From Breviolum minutum Mf 1.05b.01 (Eukaryota; Sar; Dinophyceae; Suessiales; Symbiodiniaceae): a stretch of 64,000 nt of DNA. The notes beneath the pieces were generated by a model, which saw nothing but the letters and a program-made list of their open reading frames with translations, was not told where the DNA came from and did no database searches. Shown piece by piece: positions 9,501 through 17,261 of the stretch. Where the stretch lies: NCBI GenBank assembly GCA_000507305.1, contig DF239088.1, positions 1 through 64,000 of the forward strand, read 5' to 3'. The position numbers and the translations under genes were made by a program. The stretch's first letter is position 1; every line of letters starts with the position of its first letter.

Positions 9501-10015
9501 TGAATGGTGTCAACATTCAACGCACCAACTTATACCAGCAGGTGAAGGAGCACACCAGTGGAGCAGTCATCATGGATTCCAGAGGCATCTATGACGCTTC
9601 GACCAGAAACTTGTCCTCTTTACATGGACTTCGGTCTAGCCGTGCAGGCTATGAACTGACACTGGCAGTTGGCCAGGCATTGCAGATTGGGACAGTTTTC
9701 AGATGGGTTCAGGGTGGAGTCCAACTTGGTGATGCTTTAACGAAATGGGGCAGTAGGAAAGTTCTCTTGGAATTTATGGCCAAAGGCCAACGTTGGAGAC
9801 TGATTCACGACCCTTCCTTTGAATCGAATCGGAAGGTGAAGAAACGTGAATTGGAACGGAAAATCCAAGACTTAGAGGTGTCATTTGTGGCACAGATTTC
9901 AAAACTGGCCAAAGAATGTCGGTGGCCTTGGGAACCTGACATAAATCAAAATGAACTCAGGAATATGGGTGATGCGAGATTTGGACATGACATAGAACAC
10001 GTAACCTACTTGTGA
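3410..10015 (+). CDS. pol: Copia Pol polyprotein (PR, MTase-like, IN, RT, RNase H)
   Basis: 2,201 codons from ATG 3410; the frame is already open from 3317. Domains, by residue: aspartic protease with DTGA at D12; a hidden Cys/His segment read in another frame (4053-4712); a methyltransferase-like domain at ~620-830; an HHCC zinc finger at H909, H914, C942 and C945; an integrase core with D972, D1041 and E1076/E1077, giving the expected DD35E spacing; reverse transcriptase with D1701 (GDVTSAFL) and HVDD at D1797/D1798; RNase H acids D1957, E2010, D2056 and D2108; and a charged ~80-residue tail that ends inside the 3' LTR. All visible catalytic acids are present. The long uninterrupted frame is misleading, because about 650 bases of it appear to be read out of frame. 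Expression probably depends on -1 frameshifting from gag or on its own start. Confidence 0.92.
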   Translation: MHSRPHTRVILDTGATENAIGVDALSDLVLAGCFNYQVTQDDLPTFRFGNGHRDQAKSRVDFFKTSLGDLSFYVVDGMARTTPPLIGAKTLRQKHSMLSYSSGLFMFEIDKKEGYGAIQMQALSSGHVTIDLAEVPTNLPSNVGQVFKDLYAFGNNSWDSSEVVMVGNQTEQETVVPGIFMIQTIESEKEMMRGEPQCLASRLTRIRDRLTALQSDDLQSANLMRRPSSCRLPMLWPAQGRKGQEQPTRIVGELCEVWPEDTVRVQERDARQRSCDGAGAFNHPVCHEGVGSGHTGRSSECGHGEWKDPGSERKDAPIRHQDIDGSEHDVPRIRGQDQQQGETGWIHGGWIGTTTIDSSVVGKGDQHGDGIGIPDPSANPADLGGDRSRQEKDKEERKPNSHQASQAGEGESVGRVLRGDSLRHGGWCDPSGQVTALRQSLANVKEGLRKLQQARGKTGCLDSSLLNGGATCPGDLCYAVKPLCDESKTDIDFNLSPGAIMEQGLVMGHTTPDDVTTKNPKTLKEKVRFCEWQPHDNCTCTTKNQNQNKNDFCHMAVDRHGDSASSQGQQVNRWNEGARKHARENHVSYNVAMKLSKNAALLGAMMMAPLTGLFSQIRNAPDFVEVACSPTSSLSSAFERLGYSAKRINYREGFDLESKTGTALFQQEVRMHRPRMIWVSLPCTRISPLTNLTARNEEQWAAFEKRQARDMKRAEEVSDGVCSTLEDGSDFAWEWPSNAAKGWRSKAIMKLIRKMRSLSRPIFWCKFHGCAYGLTFNGVPVMKQWTVLTSSRQLWLALQRRCPGHLDHAECRGVAAQASAYYPAAMVTAVTKAIIASWNSPDERCDTSFVADVQKYFLDSNEDGKDDDFFEQVREEQPQILALSKNRFPSSPPQGKQLDNIRQMMLRIHRASGHSSFGNLQKLLKMREAPEWAVEMAGKLECPDCVESRLPKPRPPASTGELPALMEQVGTDTFEVEISDGEEKEFIKMKFILWRDRASGYVMVDLLQKYTGRWEPKTSDIIKSFSKWLMQHPSPRWVISDPATCYTSQEWLDFLGRSGVGSLVTPAEAHWLLGAEEGCINILKSTMRRIQKEAPELDPEVAMNLAAHGHNSTIGASGFSPFQWLRGTGVTDDFQMPAEILPGKSFAGLTKMREMAQLAFQREWAKSRMSKLNNATARPPAKYTPGDLVMLWRQQSRPGRTTGRWTGPFRLLLQESKVVWLASGMSLIKATTTQVRKVTKREELLASTEGTIVYRMPISLDTLMRTFTGRHYQNVTGEAPSPQQQQADLSPAEVLQEPSRRVQSDSWRIENGKWMVRVHSTPRLALFSPTGIRSCPFSDDQLTGVRKTFLKPLVEGAPEVVIEDNYKTVDEPQRLLQERWTGETHFEIKPEHVTKALKKHKELEKKRPLPAEEPEFQEDQAPGIQEPSQLPASPRGVDDEGDVVFPEQTDLTAALRGKGANAVDGVPDIPSQLDDSNNRCPVPGCELPGGHYGSHEDKEKRSFSYTPYGGRVNLDESDSERSDDSDELIPDSAPAAGSPRSSPQKRPVETPDMEVFYALEIDVEEEDLSYLSRHPHKSAIWLSKKVQQKGKESQWNRLSLDEKKSFDLAQAKEISNVVTSGALRSLTSQEWNDLDAKRIMQMRWVLTTKQDGTSKARLVVLGFQAHNICEVASSAPTLSRLSRNLLLAISSNNGFKIRAGDVTSAFLQADESLEGEDLVIWAPSELAVMFGADPAHPVLPLKIRKAFYGLVHAPRAWYNHVVKTMVSQGWVQLISDRCVFILMEQQQLVGIAGLHVDDFLMGGMEGNATYDSAMKKLQSSYRWGKWSEGNFEFAGCHIRQAQDMSLKIDQEEYTNRWIDESSISPDREKDLKSPASPKEISMLRAAVGTIAWRSLQTSPQFQADAGLLLSEIPFATVATMVKANKLIREMKRESKQGLIFPSWKCDWRQLAVLGWADASQKSRPDQSSTMGTVIGLAPRDILQGEEQVVAIVAWRSSKTPRQVLGSNGAEVQAITVTEDDVFHVRTLLMEMNGVNIQRTNLYQQVKEHTSGAVIMDSRGIYDASTRNLSSLHGLRSSRAGYELTLAVGQALQIGTVFRWVQGGVQLGDALTKWGSRKVLLEFMAKGQRWRLIHDPSFESNRKVKKRELERKIQDLEVSFVAQISKLAKECRWPWEPDINQNELRNMGDARFGHDIEHVTYL
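4053..4712 (+). CDS. Off-frame pol segment with Cys/His motif
   Basis: In the +1 frame relative to pol, this 219-codon stretch looks far more like protein than the pol frame over the same bases. It has a C-x3-H, then QH, then C-x2-C pattern (GYPCFGQH ... NQHASWASCVKC) followed by TQYVSKKG, then acidic and basic linkers. The pol frame here gives Gly/Arg/His/Gln-rich sequence without a hydrophobic pattern, as expected for a wrong frame. The likely reading leaves the pol frame near 4070-4095 and returns near 4690-4715, as if two compensating indels occurred. Alternatives are sequencing errors or real recoding. Confidence 0.6.
   Translation: MMTSRVPTSCDDPRHAGYPCFGQHKEGKVKSNQHASWASCVKCGLRTQYVSKKGMHGNDRAMGPEPSIIRFAMKELEAATPADQVNADMVNGKILEVKGKMLQSGIKTSMAVNMTYREYVARINNKGRQDGYMADGLEPPPSTVQSLGKVTSMAMASESQIPAPIQQTLEVIDPAKRRTRKSASPIRTKPVKQEKENPLDGSFVVIHSDTEDGVIQVDK
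5282..5905 (+). other. Methyltransferase-like domain in pol
   Basis: Pol residues ~625-832 are not a standard copia domain. Visible motifs are EVACSP near residue 625 (resembling a nucleotide/SAM loop), SLPCT with C683 (position of the PC motif of C5 cytosine methyltransferases), WEWP at 733-736 (position of the ENV motif) and a C-terminal His/Cys cluster near H805. The order resembles C5-MTase motifs I, IV and VI, but PCT replaces PCQ and EWP replaces ENV. It could be a diverged or inactive methyltransferase or an unrelated Rossmann-like domain. Confidence 0.45.
9959..9972 (+). promoter_or_regulatory. Possible polypurine tract
   Basis: The 14 bases before the 3' LTR contain 11 purines (AGGAATATGGGTGA). 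The position fits a plus-strand primer, but the tract is short and interrupted. Confidence 0.4.
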
Positions 10016-10179
10016 GTCATTTTGAGGCATGAAAGGTTTCCTGCATTTCATCTAACTTCTACTTGCCACCGAAGGGTGGGCTCGAGCCATTGAGTGAAAA
10101 AGAGATTGTGCGATCATTCGTTGATCTTCCTTGCTCACCGGTTGACGGTGATTCTTTGATTGGTTGTTTACCAATTGCA
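9973..10179 (+). repeat. 3' LTR of the copia element
   Basis: This is the second copy of the 207-bp LTR. Its first 43 bases also encode the last residues of pol, whose stop codon is at 10013-10015. The coding region therefore runs into the LTR. The same codons occur in the 5' LTR, where they are not part of an open gene. Confidence 0.93.
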
Positions 10180-10184
10180 TTTGG
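10180..10184. repeat. Right target-site duplication TTTGG
   Basis: TTTGG follows the CA end of the 3' LTR and matches 1751-1755. Confidence 0.9.
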
Positions 10185-10293
10185 GATGCTTTGGGGTGGC
10201 ATCAGTCTGAGGAACGTCTTGGCGAACAGGAGTTGCCACACCCCAGGATTTCTTCACGGCACGTTTTTTCTTACGGAGGTCGGCTTCTGCAGC
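10185..10293 (-). CDS. Exon of host gene, part upstream of the copia insertion
   Basis: After a TTTGGTTCTGAG acceptor the minus strand reads AAEADLRKKRAVKKSWGVAT and on to DATPKHPK, basic and coding-like. It runs directly into the target duplication. In the empty site the sequence would continue into 1750-1666, so the element sits within an exon. The continuation in the same frame hits a stop after ten codons, while the coding-like continuation is one base out of phase. Confidence 0.5.
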
Positions 10294-10599
10294 CTCAGAA
10301 CCAAATTATTTTAGAAACAGACCTTGCAGAGACAATTCAATAAGATTAAATAAGATTCTTTGAACTATGTATGGCACATTCACCCAACAGTTTCCCACAT
10401 GTTGGTAAATCTTTAGTGCCAGTACAGTGCAACCTAGTTTCTGGTTGGGTCTCAGCGTCAGGCTTGGTTGGTTTGCAAAAAACAAGGTGTTGTACATTGC
10501 ATACGTAGAAGATCAAAACTGTAGTACCCATACAACCCCAACATTCAATCCTGTGAAAATAAGATTGCTTCTTTCACAACATGGATACAGTACACAGTC

Positions 10600-10656
10600 T
10601 TTAAGCAAAGCAGCTACTTCAGCTTCATAATCCTCATTGAGCCGGTTGATGTTAGA
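10600..10656 (-). CDS. Internal exon, minus-strand gene
   Basis: Encodes INRLNEDYEAEVAALLKD, a helical acidic peptide, after a pyrimidine-rich tract (GGTTTTTTTCTAAC). It ends before a GT at the TGTGTACTG junction. It is probably the same gene as the neighbouring minus exons. Confidence 0.4.
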
Positions 10657-10784
10657 AAAAAACCTTATTTGGAATGATGAGGAACACGAATCAGTCCTGA
10701 ATTTTCTGCAATTGATCTCCACTTTCCCCTTCCGTCTTTACAGATAGAAGTTCGGAGGAACAACTCCATTGCTTCGACCTTGCC

Positions 10785-10890
10785 TTAAACTTTGGTCGTG
10801 ACTCCGCCGACATTGGGACGTGGGACGTGCCTTCAGGTCAAAGATGGAACCAGCTGAAGCAGCTGCAAGATGGTGCGGGAGTTGGCTGAC
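10785..10890 (-). CDS. Weak candidate exon, minus strand
   Basis: The minus-strand translation contains LPHHLAAASAGSIFDLKAR and lies between the better exons at 11.7 and 10.6 kb. The plus strand is also open here, so strand and borders are uncertain. Confidence 0.25.
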
Positions 10891-11672
10891 ACGGAACTGG
10901 GCCATGTCTAGTGACCAAAAAGAGGTGAATGTTTCCAAAAAAACAACAATAAAATCAAAGAACTTGTTGAGTTTGAAGATAGGCATTCCTGTAAGAACAT
11001 CAGCCCAGAAGGGCACTCATAAACATAAAAAACCTTTCAGGTGTCAAAATATCATAGACATGCATAGGTCTTTCAACGCTTGGGATTGTAAATTAAAATC
11101 ATCCTGAAAGCACGGTTTTGACACATGTTCAATTACGGCCAAACTACTGAACAAATACGTATTTCAGAACGCATTTTTTACAGGACTTTTACGCCAAAAC
11201 ACGTGCTTTTTGCGGGTGTACTTTTTTACGGATTCATTACGGGTAAAATACGTACTATATACTTCAATGATTCTGCTCCCATCTCTGCCCACCTTCCACC
11301 AAGCCTACCTATCATCCAAAAACACGTCCAATCAGAAAGACTGATTTTTGAGAAGACTCCAAATTTGTTGTCGAGCGGTTTGCATCAATCTTCGGCATTC
11401 ATATCTCAGGTGTATGATGGTGTATGTGGCACATTGTCAATTGAACCCTCCACAAGCCTGCGGGCCTTTTTTTGGGAATATGGTTAATCCCTCGGTGGAT
11501 TCCTCTTTGGGTGTCTCCGTTTGATACTTGAGTAGGTTATGCCCGGTTATACCGGCCTCTTTCTAGCCTTTCCCTTCCAAAATAGCAAGCCGCGTTTGAC
11601 TCAGAACGCGCCGAACCACGACAAATGGATCAAGTTGATATGGGAAAAAAATGCCAGATGAGGACACCTGGG

Positions 11673-11711
11673 TGTGAGTGTCATCAAACATGTTTTCTCC
11701 ATGGACCTGCA
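11673..11711 (-). CDS. Short internal exon, minus-strand gene
   Basis: A 39-base exon between CTCCTTGCAG and GTGTCC encodes VHGENMFDDTHTQ in phase 0. It is small, but both borders are good. Confidence 0.4.
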
Positions 11712-11955
11712 AGGAGCAAAAACAAGTGTACCTATCATAACATTTTCGCAACTTTTACTTGTGGATGTAGGTTTTAATAAACCGATCATAATCGATCATA
11801 AGTTTCGATCTGGGCACAGACAAAGAAGTATACATGGGGCCTGAATCTGCTGTACACTGATGAAGAGATCATGCCTTCAGGCGGTATTGTCTGCAATTCA
11901 CAATGTTGGCGTTCTTCTTCTCACTCGTGCAACAAGCATGGAATTCCATCCTCAC

Positions 11956-12038
11956 CCCTCACAAACGGCTTCCAAACTTCTTAGATCATTGGTGACCTCC
12001 TCACAGGAGACAGCCTCAGAAGACGAAGAGGCGCGAAT
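11956..12038 (-). CDS. Internal exon, minus-strand gene
   Basis: The exon lies between a GATTTCAG acceptor and a GTGAGG donor. It encodes an acidic, Ser-rich peptide (IRASSSSEAVSCEEVTNDLR...). Both borders are canonical. No family is recognised. Confidence 0.55.
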
Positions 12039-12046
12039 CTGAAATC

Positions 12047-12415
12047 TTGGAACAGGGACGGACATATGATTTTCATTGGATCAACAATTTCCATCCCAAG
12101 GATTTCCAATCATCCACCTTCAATCAAAGATTTCTTCGGATATTCACAGCACTACAACCAACATTCTTCCTTGTGTCTCGGGAAGACAAGATTCATATCA
12201 TCCAACCAACATCCTGCTGGATGTTTGTTCAAAAAGACCACTGGGGTGAGGCTTTCAACCTAGCCGGCTTGGTGAAGCTTCCTGAGGATGCCATTATCTT
12301 CAATATGGAGATAAAATCAAATTTCACCATGTTTCAGACCTTGTGGTGTTGTGAACGCATTCAATTTTTGAAAATTTGCTTGATACAAGTCCACAAAGAT
12401 GCATGTGCTGCATGA
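12047..12415 (+). other. Open plus-strand stretch of unclear meaning
   Basis: 122 codons are open on the plus strand between minus-strand exons (REDKIHIIQPTSCWMFVQKD and flanks). It has no recognisable motif and could be chance in an intron or a remnant. Confidence 0.15.
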
Positions 12416-12564
12416 ATGCAGCGTGTCAATCTTTTGCAGGTTTCTGAATCGATGTGGAAAAAGAAAAATAATTCGTTTGGTGGAGTTGTTTGCAGTCGCT
12501 TTGCTGCTATGCCATCAAACACAAACGAGACTAACCAATGAAGTCAGTGAAGTCGTTTGTATCC

Positions 12565-12882
12565 TACAGCAGTTGCAGCTCGAGCAAGTGCGAGTTGCGG
12601 CTCATGTTGTGGCTCGTGCTTGCCGCGGTTTCAGCCTCAGACGGCTTGAGTTGGCCTTTGTAAACTTTTACGTTGCGGATTGAAGTTCACACCCTGTTGT
12701 GGCTCGTGACAGTGCCTTCAGGTAGCCTTGGGCTATGCGGGCCCGTTTGAACCTGAAATTTTGTTTGCTCGGTGACTTTTCGGACTGATTACAGTGTTGG
12801 AAGACTGACAGATGATGTCTTCCAACTTTCCAAGGGAGCTGAATTTCTTGGCCACAAAGCCAGCCTTGCGGGGCGCAGGCAT
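12565..12882 (-). CDS. 5' exons of a minus-strand host gene
   Basis: Three coding-like pieces run on the minus strand. The first begins with ATG at 12882 (MPAPRKAGFVAKKFSSLGKL...) and stops at a GTAATC donor near 12793. The second, about 12752-12683, follows an AAATTTCAG acceptor (FKRARIAQGYLKALSR...). The third, about 12657-12565, follows TTTACAAAG (QLKPSEAETAASTSHNMS...). The Lys/Arg-rich start could be an organelle or nuclear signal, but this is not clear. These may be the start of the gene that continues to 546 and is interrupted by the copia element. Confidence 0.5.
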
Positions 12883-13120
12883 TGCATATCATTGCATGTT
12901 GCATTGAACTTGACCTCACAAAGACATAACATTCAGTCCAGGTTTCAGTGATTTGTTGAATTGTAGTGCCATGTTTGACACAGATTGAAATCTAATCAGC
13001 AAACTGAGCTGAACCCATGTATTTGGTTCCCACTCATGTTATCATGTTTTCTTCCTGATGAGGGGTTCCCGTGGTTGGCCAATGGTGTCATGAGGCATTC
13101 CACTACATGGAACTTCCAGC

Positions 13121-13390
13121 TCAAGGGAAACTCCCAGAGGCAATAGCCATTTTGTTCGAAAGCTGATTTTCACAGCAAAAAAGTGCAGTTTTTGTGGGAG
13201 TGCGGCCACAGCACTGTGGAAAGTCCTCTGTGGTCAATGATGCTGTACAAAGACGATTGCATGTTTCGCTTGCAGTTTCGTCTTCAAAGATTCGTTGTAA
13301 CAAAGCCATACTTGATAGTGTTTGCATGGTTGATTTGTTTTTCATCTGCATGATTCGAGGTAGCCATTTCGATGCCACGTTCGGTGGCAT
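13121..13390 (-). CDS. Hypothetical protein exon or short gene, minus strand
   Basis: An 89-codon reading frame with ATG at 13390. The translation (MPPNVASKWLPRIMQMKNK...) has a plausible protein composition: a basic start, then an acidic stretch (RIFEDETASE), then Cys pairs. It is the most upstream coding-like piece of the minus-strand block and may be its first gene. No family is recognised. Confidence 0.35.
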   Translation of the reverse strand: MPPNVASKWLPRIMQMKNKSTMQTLSSMALLQRIFEDETASETCNRLCTASLTTEDFPQCCGRTPTKTALFCCENQLSNKMAIASGSFP

Positions 13391-13551
13391 GGCTCTAGCA
13401 ACCTTAGGAATTGCTTGAGCCTGAGATCTTTACCAGCTCTGCCATCGATCATGCTTTGACATATACTTAAATCATGCTTTTGGATGTTTTAGGCGAAGGA
13501 CTTTCGAAACTTTGAAACTTTCTGCTTTGCCGCTTTGCCGCTTTGCCTCAG

Positions 13552-13733
13552 GTTTCTGTGCTTCCACGTATCACGAGACGCACGTTTCTGCACTCGTGCT
13601 GTCCGAGGTGGCCGTCCGACGCCAGCAACGCCTTGGCACAGCCGTGCGGGCGGTGACCGAGGTAGCACAGGCTCGACAGGGTATCCAAGCTTCGACCTTG
13701 CTTCACTGTATAGCTACAGCTCCGCCTCCAAGG
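13552..13733 (+). CDS. Candidate exon, plus strand
   Basis: The acceptor CTTTGCCTCAG is followed by 182 bases open in two frames and a near-consensus GTAAGA donor. The better frame reads HETHVSALVLSEVAVRRQQR with a helical pattern. If real, it is the first plus-strand exon next to the strand switch. No family is recognised. Confidence 0.35.
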
Positions 13734-14157
13734 TAAGAAACTGAGTTAAGTTAGATCTCCAAGTGCAAAAGTGCAAGTTGAATTTGTAATTTGAAAGTCA
13801 CATCTTTCCATTGAGAAGTGAGAATGATATTTACAACGAAAGCAAGAAGACACAAGGAGACTCACCTTTAGTTTCGTTCTGCTGCATTGCGCTCTCGCTA
13901 AAGGAATCCTCTATGTAGTATCCTTCACCTCTTGGGCAAGAAAGTGTGACATTCAAAAGCACGCTTTCAACGGAGGTGAAGCTGTCCAAGATCATCGGTG
14001 GAAAGGCATGTGCCCCAATTTTTTCAGAGCTGCCCCGGTGTTTGTGTGGCTTCAGAACCCATCTGCCACATCAGGATTTCATAGAATTTCCCAAACATTT
14101 GTTTGTGGAGCAAGAGTCTGTGCGTGTGCATGATGCTTTTGTAGAATGGAATGGAAT

Positions 14158-14447
14158 GAAATCCATCTATCTCTCTCTTTATCTATCCATCTATCTCTCT
14201 CCTTATCTATCCATCTGTTTGTCTGCCTGTCCATCTATCTATCTGTTTGTCTATTTATTTATTTGTCCGTCTATCTATCTGTCTATCTGTCTATCCATCT
14301 GTCTGTCTGTCTGTCTATCTATCTATCCATCTGTCTGTCTGTCTGTCTATCTGTCTGTGTCTATCTGTCTATCTGTCTATCTGTCTATCTGTCTATCTGT
14401 CTATCTGTCTATCTGTCTATCCATCTGTCTGTCTGTCTGTCTGTCTA

Positions 14448-14494
<47 letters not shown>

Positions 14495-14592
14495 GTCTAT
14501 ATGTCTATCTGTCTATCCATCTGTCTGTCTGTCTGTCTATCTGTCTATCTGTCTATCTGTCTATCTGTCTATCTGTCTATCTATCTATCGAC
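14158..14592. repeat. Tetranucleotide microsatellite (TCTG/TCTA)n
   Basis: About 430 bases of CTGT and CTAT units with occasional CCAT variants. It is open in all three plus frames and yields artificial Leu-Ser-Val-Tyr-Ile repeats. It lies between the minus- and plus-strand gene blocks. Confidence 0.97.
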
Positions 14593-14599
14593 CGATGTA

Positions 14600-15942
14600 T
14601 CGTATCGACGTATCTATCTGGTTCCTGTAGACAGTGTGAAGATGCGATGTAGCAAATTATCACCGACAAGATGACGTGAAGTACGACAACCTGTTGTAAC
14701 AATTGCTTGTCTGTGGTTCTGTACGCTTACGCGTGGAAATGTCAAGTAATGATTCGTGTTTCCTCTGTGTCCAAATGATCGGGATAGCTTCTTATTATCA
14801 TGATTATTATTCTTTCAGTAGTTCGGCAGCATGTACTGGGTTGTTCCCAGCATGTCTGTTATATGTTGCAAGGCCTTTTCATTTATCTTGCTTATTGAAT
14901 ATCAAATTGTGAAATGCAAGCAACATGATTTTGCATGCTGGCATACGCACGCTTGATGACTGCAGCTAGATTCAGTGCAGCATGTGGTGTCTATATTGAA
15001 ATGCTTGGGTTTGTGAACAGCTAGGAGTTTGATTACTGTCGTTTTTGGATGTTTTTGGCTAGGATCAGGATTTTCTTTGTCGTTCCGTTTTGCCCCTGTT
15101 CTTTGAATTGTTTCCTGGAGTGCTTGACATGAAACAACATGATGCATGGGATGGTTCGGCCGTGTGGTCAACACAAGCATAGTATCTGCATGTGTTTGAA
15201 CTTTGCCATAAATTCTGCAGAAATGGCAGGGTGGGTTCCTCTGCCCTACGCCGTACATCTTCCTTGGAAATTCGAGAATAGTCGTGAAGGTATCAAGTCC
15301 ATGAAGTGCGGAAAGTATGATAGTATGACTGGGCGTTTAGAATTTAGTTTCAAGCGGCATTTTTGCATACCAGGCGGGTTTTAGTTTGCTGCCCGCGGCT
15401 TTTGCGAACATCAGTTGGGCAGTCGTGGTGTCATTGCTGGAAGCCTGCCATGTCAAGATTGATGGAAGGTAAACTACGCTGTCAGCAATCTAGAAGGTTT
15501 TCTTGTTTGAATGTTGTTTTACGATGTTTTATGTTCAAGATAGACCCAGAGCACCTTGCTACCATTTCTAAGCAAAGTAGTATAGATTCAAGTCGTGGTC
15601 CACTGAAGGCTAGAAGCAATGTACAGTATGCTGATCGTAAACCGGCTTTGCAACGGACCGTGAAATTGCCATTAATTGAATTGAATTATTGAATGTATCA
15701 ATTCCAAATATTCTGGATGTATCATCTTCAATCATTTCCGATGATATAACTAAAGCTGCGTGGTCAGTGGTCAGTCGTGTCACAAGCTGCTTTCGTTGCG
15801 TTGAGTCCATCAGTCGCAGTACCGCAGTACAAACAATGCATTAATGGATTGATACAAATTTCATACACTTCTCGATGTGCACTGATGTGCACCTGTGAAA
15901 TCAGCCTGTCATCAGCCTGTCGTGCTGTGGGAACCTTCCAAG
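14600..15942. other. No clear gene; strand-switch spacer
   Basis: Between the microsatellite and the first recognised uL11 exon I see no convincing exon. The N-terminal exon and targeting peptide of uL11 should lie here or just upstream. A stretch near 15640-15680 (LQRTVKL) could belong to it, but this is not supported. Confidence 0.3.
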
Positions 15943-17261
15943 GCCACTCCAGCTCCACCCGTGGGTCCTGCCATTGGCGCCTTTGGTCTCAACATTGCCT
16001 TCTTTGTGAAGGACGCTCACATGGAGAGACTGTGAAAGAGACTGTGAACGAACTCAACTAACTCGTTGTCCTCGTTGTAGCAACGGTAAGATCTTGTAAG
16101 CAATTTAAATTGTCAAGTAGTCAAGTACAGTAGAGTATGCAATCATCCTGTGAATGATTTACTATTGAGATATTCTATTGTCATTATCAATCACTACAAG
16201 AATGCTTACGGATTGATAGAGTTGTCACCAGGATTAACTATATAGAAGTTATGCAAGTGATTGAAGTAAAGCAAGGGCAGTAGCCAGGCAGTGCGGTGGA
16301 TGCAGTGAGCGAAAAAAATCAGAAATGGGGATGCGCGAAGATGAGTCCAATAATATGCTTCAGATCCTGTTGCATTCATCAAAGGGATCAAGTACGGAAG
16401 GGCATTTCACAATGGCATTTGCTTTGGAGGAGTACAATGCCTTGACTGCGGACAAGGCAAGAATCAGACTCAGCTGTTCTCAAAGTTGCTTAAACGTTGT
16501 CTTACTTACAAGAGCACATTGACGTAGCCCTGTGGTAGGTTGGTGAAGCCTGTCCTTGCATTGTTCATGCAGCTTGGAGAACTTTGTTTACCAAAGCCAA
16601 GTGGAAGCGAATCACCTCGCACAGTTCCTGTTTTGCCAAGGTCATGAGTGACAAGAGCTTCAAGATTGAGCTCAAAACTCCATTGACAGCAGCACTTTTG
16701 CACAAGGCGTAGTTGAGAGTGGCATTGCAATTTACTTCAGGATTGAATTCCATGAAGCTTGAGAGACAAAGAAAACGTCTGAGTTCAGGCAGCTGGTGCT
16801 GCAAAGGGCTCTGGCAAAGCAGGCCTGGCTGCGTGGCTATTATTCTTGCAATGCATCGATATCGTTGCATTCTTTTGTGTCATCCTGTGATGTAGCAATT
16901 GCTGAGGCATTGACATTATTGGCACCATCACAGTAGAGAAACTGCAAGAGATCGCCCAGACCAAGTTGGCTGACTTGAATTGCGATGCCAAGCTCTGAGT
17001 TCTCACTGCCGCAAGGATGTAAGAAACAAACGAGAACGAGTCGCCAGAGCAGTTCAACATTCGCATGCTAGGATAAAGCTTTAACATGTTTTAACTCTTG
17101 AAAGGATTCATGGCAGGGCATTTGCAGGCCTTCGCATGCACCAATGTACGGCTGTTGCTGAGGACATTTCCCGCGCCATGAAAATTATTCATGGAACCGC
17201 AGTGGCGTCGGGCATCAAGGTGGAAGGCTACGAAGAGTGGCTTGCTACATCAGCCTCTTAG
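15943..17261 (+). CDS. RPL11: Ribosomal protein uL11, bacterial/organelle type
   Basis: uL11 binds the GTPase-associated region of large-subunit rRNA. Exons: 15943-~16030 (KATPAPPVGPAIG...GLNIAFFVKD, the N-terminal signature); 16641-16706 (VMSDKSFKIELKTPLTAALL); 16789-~16822 (AAGAAKGSGKAG); 16907-~16993 (IGTITVEKLQEIAQTKLADL); 17128-17261 (AEDISRAMKIIHGTAVASGI, then an extended C-tail and TAG at 17259). Order and motifs follow bacterial L11 from the PxPPVGPA loop to the GTA-x-S-x-G end. The second exon ends at a GC donor (CACAAG|GC). The N-terminal exon, and probably one between the first two, were not found. The bacterial form suggests a mitochondrial or plastid ribosome. Confidence 0.88.

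Larger units (their letters stand above)
1756..10179 (+). mobile_element. Full-length Ty1/copia LTR retrotransposon
   Basis: An 8,424-bp element bounded by two 207-bp direct repeats that begin TG and end CA, and flanked on both sides by the 5-bp target duplication TTTGG. Inside, in order, are a primer binding site, gag with a CCHC knuckle, then pol with aspartic protease, a methyltransferase-like domain, HHCC zinc finger, DDE integrase, reverse transcriptase and RNase H. Integrase before reverse transcriptase is the copia order. The two LTRs differ at a single position (1960 T versus 10177 G), so the insertion is recent or was recently converted. Three frame changes in the coding region (gag/pol, near 4.08 kb and near 4.70 kb) leave its activity uncertain. 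The host sequence on both sides reads as coding on the minus strand, so the element appears to split a gene. Confidence 0.95.

Noticed and set aside
10063-10314. Plus-strand frame across the 3' LTR and flank
   Set aside because: It begins in LTR sequence that is also present at the 5' LTR and runs antisense to the host exon. No motif.
14146-14674. Long Leu-Ser-Val-Tyr-Ile-Cys reading frames in three plus frames
   Set aside because: They are translations of the TCTG/TCTA microsatellite. All frames are open only because the units lack stop codons.
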